The position numbers and the translations under genes were made by a program. Positions 62,812 to 64,000 of a stretch of 64,000 bases of DNA are shown here, piece by piece. The stretch is from Rhizobium sp. JAB6 (GTDB taxonomy: Bacteria > Pseudomonadota > Alphaproteobacteria > Rhizobiales > Rhizobiaceae). The notes under the pieces were generated by a model. That model saw only the letters and a program-made list of their open reading frames with translations, was not told the DNA's origin and did no database searches. The DNA is taken from contig NZ_PYJQ01000009.1 of NCBI RefSeq assembly GCF_003024605.1, positions 682,001 through 746,000 on the forward strand, read 5' to 3'. Numbering within the stretch: position 1 is the stretch's first letter; the number at the start of each line of letters is the position of its first letter.

Positions 62812-64000
62812 TGGAAGGGAGGTTTGCCACAGAATACCTTAAGCAACTTCACAGAATATTTTTCGTTTCCAGAGAAATAGATCGCCTTGAGCGAGAGTTC
62901 ATCAAGCAAGGCATAGCACATTTTCATGTTTCCGGCGCCGGCCACGAGTCCACGGCGCTGCTCAACGAATTCCTTCAGGACGACGACTGGCTGCATCTGC
63001 ATTATCGCGACAAAGCCCTGATGCTGGCGCGCGGCATGCCCATTCGTGAGTTCTTCTCCAGCCTGCTCGCAACAGCCAATTCGCATTCCGCCGGCCGTCA
63101 GATGAGCGCGCATCTTTCCTCCCGCGCCCTCAACATCACATCGATCGTCGGACCGGTCGGCAACAATGCTCTGCATGCCGTCGGCGTCGCGGCGTCCTTG
63201 AAGCACAAGCCGGGCCTGCCGATCGCCATCTGTTGCGTCGGCGACGGTACCACGCAGCAGGGCGAATTCCTCGAAGCCGTCGCCGAAGCCGTGCGCAGCC
63301 AGTATCCGGTCGTCTTCGTCATCGAGGACAACAGCTTCTCCATCTCGACGCGTACGGGCAAGCAGACCTTCTTCGACCTGCCGGCTGGCCCCGCCTCCTC
63401 TTTCTACGGCATCGATATCATCCGCACGGACGGCGACGATCTCACCGCATCGCGCGACGCCTTTCGAAAAGCCGTCCGCCATAGCCGCAACAACCGCACC
63501 CCAAGCATCGTGCTTCTGAACGTCGAGCGCCTATCCGATCATACTAACGCCGACGATCAGAAGACCTATCGCACCCTGCTGGAAATCGAGGCCGGCTCCT
63601 CGCGCGACCCGCTGCCGAACCTGCGGGCAATGCTCCATAAGGCCGGTGTCGACGCCGATGCGCTGCAGAAGATCGAACAGGAACTGATTGCGGAAGTGCA
63701 GGCGGAAGCCGCCCTTGCCCGCAAGGAAGACGCACCGACGGTCGAGCCGGAAGCCAAGGCTCCCTACCCCGCTTCCTTCGATAAGAAGGCAGAATATCGC
63801 GGCAACGAGAAAGCATCGAAGCTGACGATGCGCGAGGCGCTGAATGTCGTTCTCGACAAGCAGCTGGCCGCCAATCCCGACGTCGTCCTGTTCGGCCAGG
63901 ATATAGAGGATCCGAAGGGCGACGTTTTTGGTGTGACGCGCGGCCTCAGCACCAAATATCCCGACCGCGTGCGCAACGCCGCACTCACCGAATCGACGAT
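62812..64000 (+). CDS. Fused thiamine-dependent 2-oxoacid dehydrogenase E1 (alpha+beta), partial
   Basis: The frame from ATG 62812 (MEGRFATEYLKQLHRIFF) is open to the window end, 396 codons. It holds the E1-alpha part (GAGHESTALLNEFL, HYRDKALMLARGM, SIVGPVGNNALHAVGVA and the thiamine-diphosphate motif GDGTTQQGEF...VIEDNSFS, about 143-175) and, after an acidic Ala/Glu linker (about 280-325), the start of E1-beta (KLTMREALNVVLDKQLAAN, VVLFGQDIEDPKGDVFGVTRGL). A single-chain E1 of roughly 700 residues is expected. Substrate may be pyruvate, acetoin or a branched-chain oxoacid. The first 40 codons are AT-rich unlike the rest. AGGA lies 11 bp upstream. Confidence 0.88.

Overview
The window looks like chromosomal DNA of a Rhizobiaceae alphaproteobacterium (Rhizobium/Agrobacterium type). 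The base composition is GC-rich. Marker genes are a RopA-like porin, a ChvE-GguABC sugar system with a divergent GbpR-like regulator, an OHCU decarboxylase/allantoinase pair, a circularly permuted ATP-grasp/alpha-E/transglutaminase cluster and an ECF42-type sigma factor with its DGPF protein. I see no insertion sequence, rRNA operon, prophage or CRISPR array. One tRNA gene, Arg(CCG), is present near 37.2 kb.

Layout, 1-18 kb: purine-ring catabolism (uraD, puuE, a DUF1045 protein); a split MnmC pair in which an FAD oxidoreductase and the methyltransferase mnmD share a CATG start; an AraC/SDR divergent pair; a 937-residue hybrid histidine kinase; an MttB-family methyltransferase; a DEAD-box RNA helicase with a long leader; a DMT transporter; and the three-gene ATP-grasp/alpha-E/transglutaminase cluster. 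18-37 kb is a sugar hub. A VapBC pair is followed by a minus-strand run of chvE, gguA, gguB, gguC, an aldehyde dehydrogenase and an IlvD/Edd dehydratase. Together these supply uptake and the last three steps of non-phosphorylative pentose oxidation to 2-oxoglutarate. Then come a J-like protein whose ribosome-binding site lies inside a hairpin, an inositol dehydrogenase with an IolR-type palindrome, an ArsR/SRPBCC/ClpP group, and a ROK regulator divergent from a xylFHG-type ABC transporter.

37-42 kb: the tRNA is followed by an anomalous, gene-poor stretch. It holds degenerate 66-bp repeats, a small membrane protein, a two-gene operon (an unrecognised protein with an ING-DGN patch, then a DUF4238 protein), a small exported protein and the porin. 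This looks like accessory cargo and is the best place to search for an undescribed function. 42-64 kb: cupin, GNAT, LysR/MFS, ECF42 plus DGPF protein, a VOC protein, then an envelope-modification group (PAP2 phosphatase, a response regulator reduced to its receiver domain, EptA). After these come an LLM flavoprotein, an RpiR regulator with a 12-bp inverted repeat, a COG4280-type membrane protein with a small partner, a histidine phosphatase, a PhyH oxygenase next to a frameshifted AraC gene, a MocR regulator divergent from a PNPOx-like protein, two further acetyltransferases, a fatty acid hydroxylase/sterol desaturase-type enzyme, and the start of a fused thiamine-dependent E1 dehydrogenase that runs off the window end.

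All functional calls come from reading translated sequences and motifs by eye. No database search was run.
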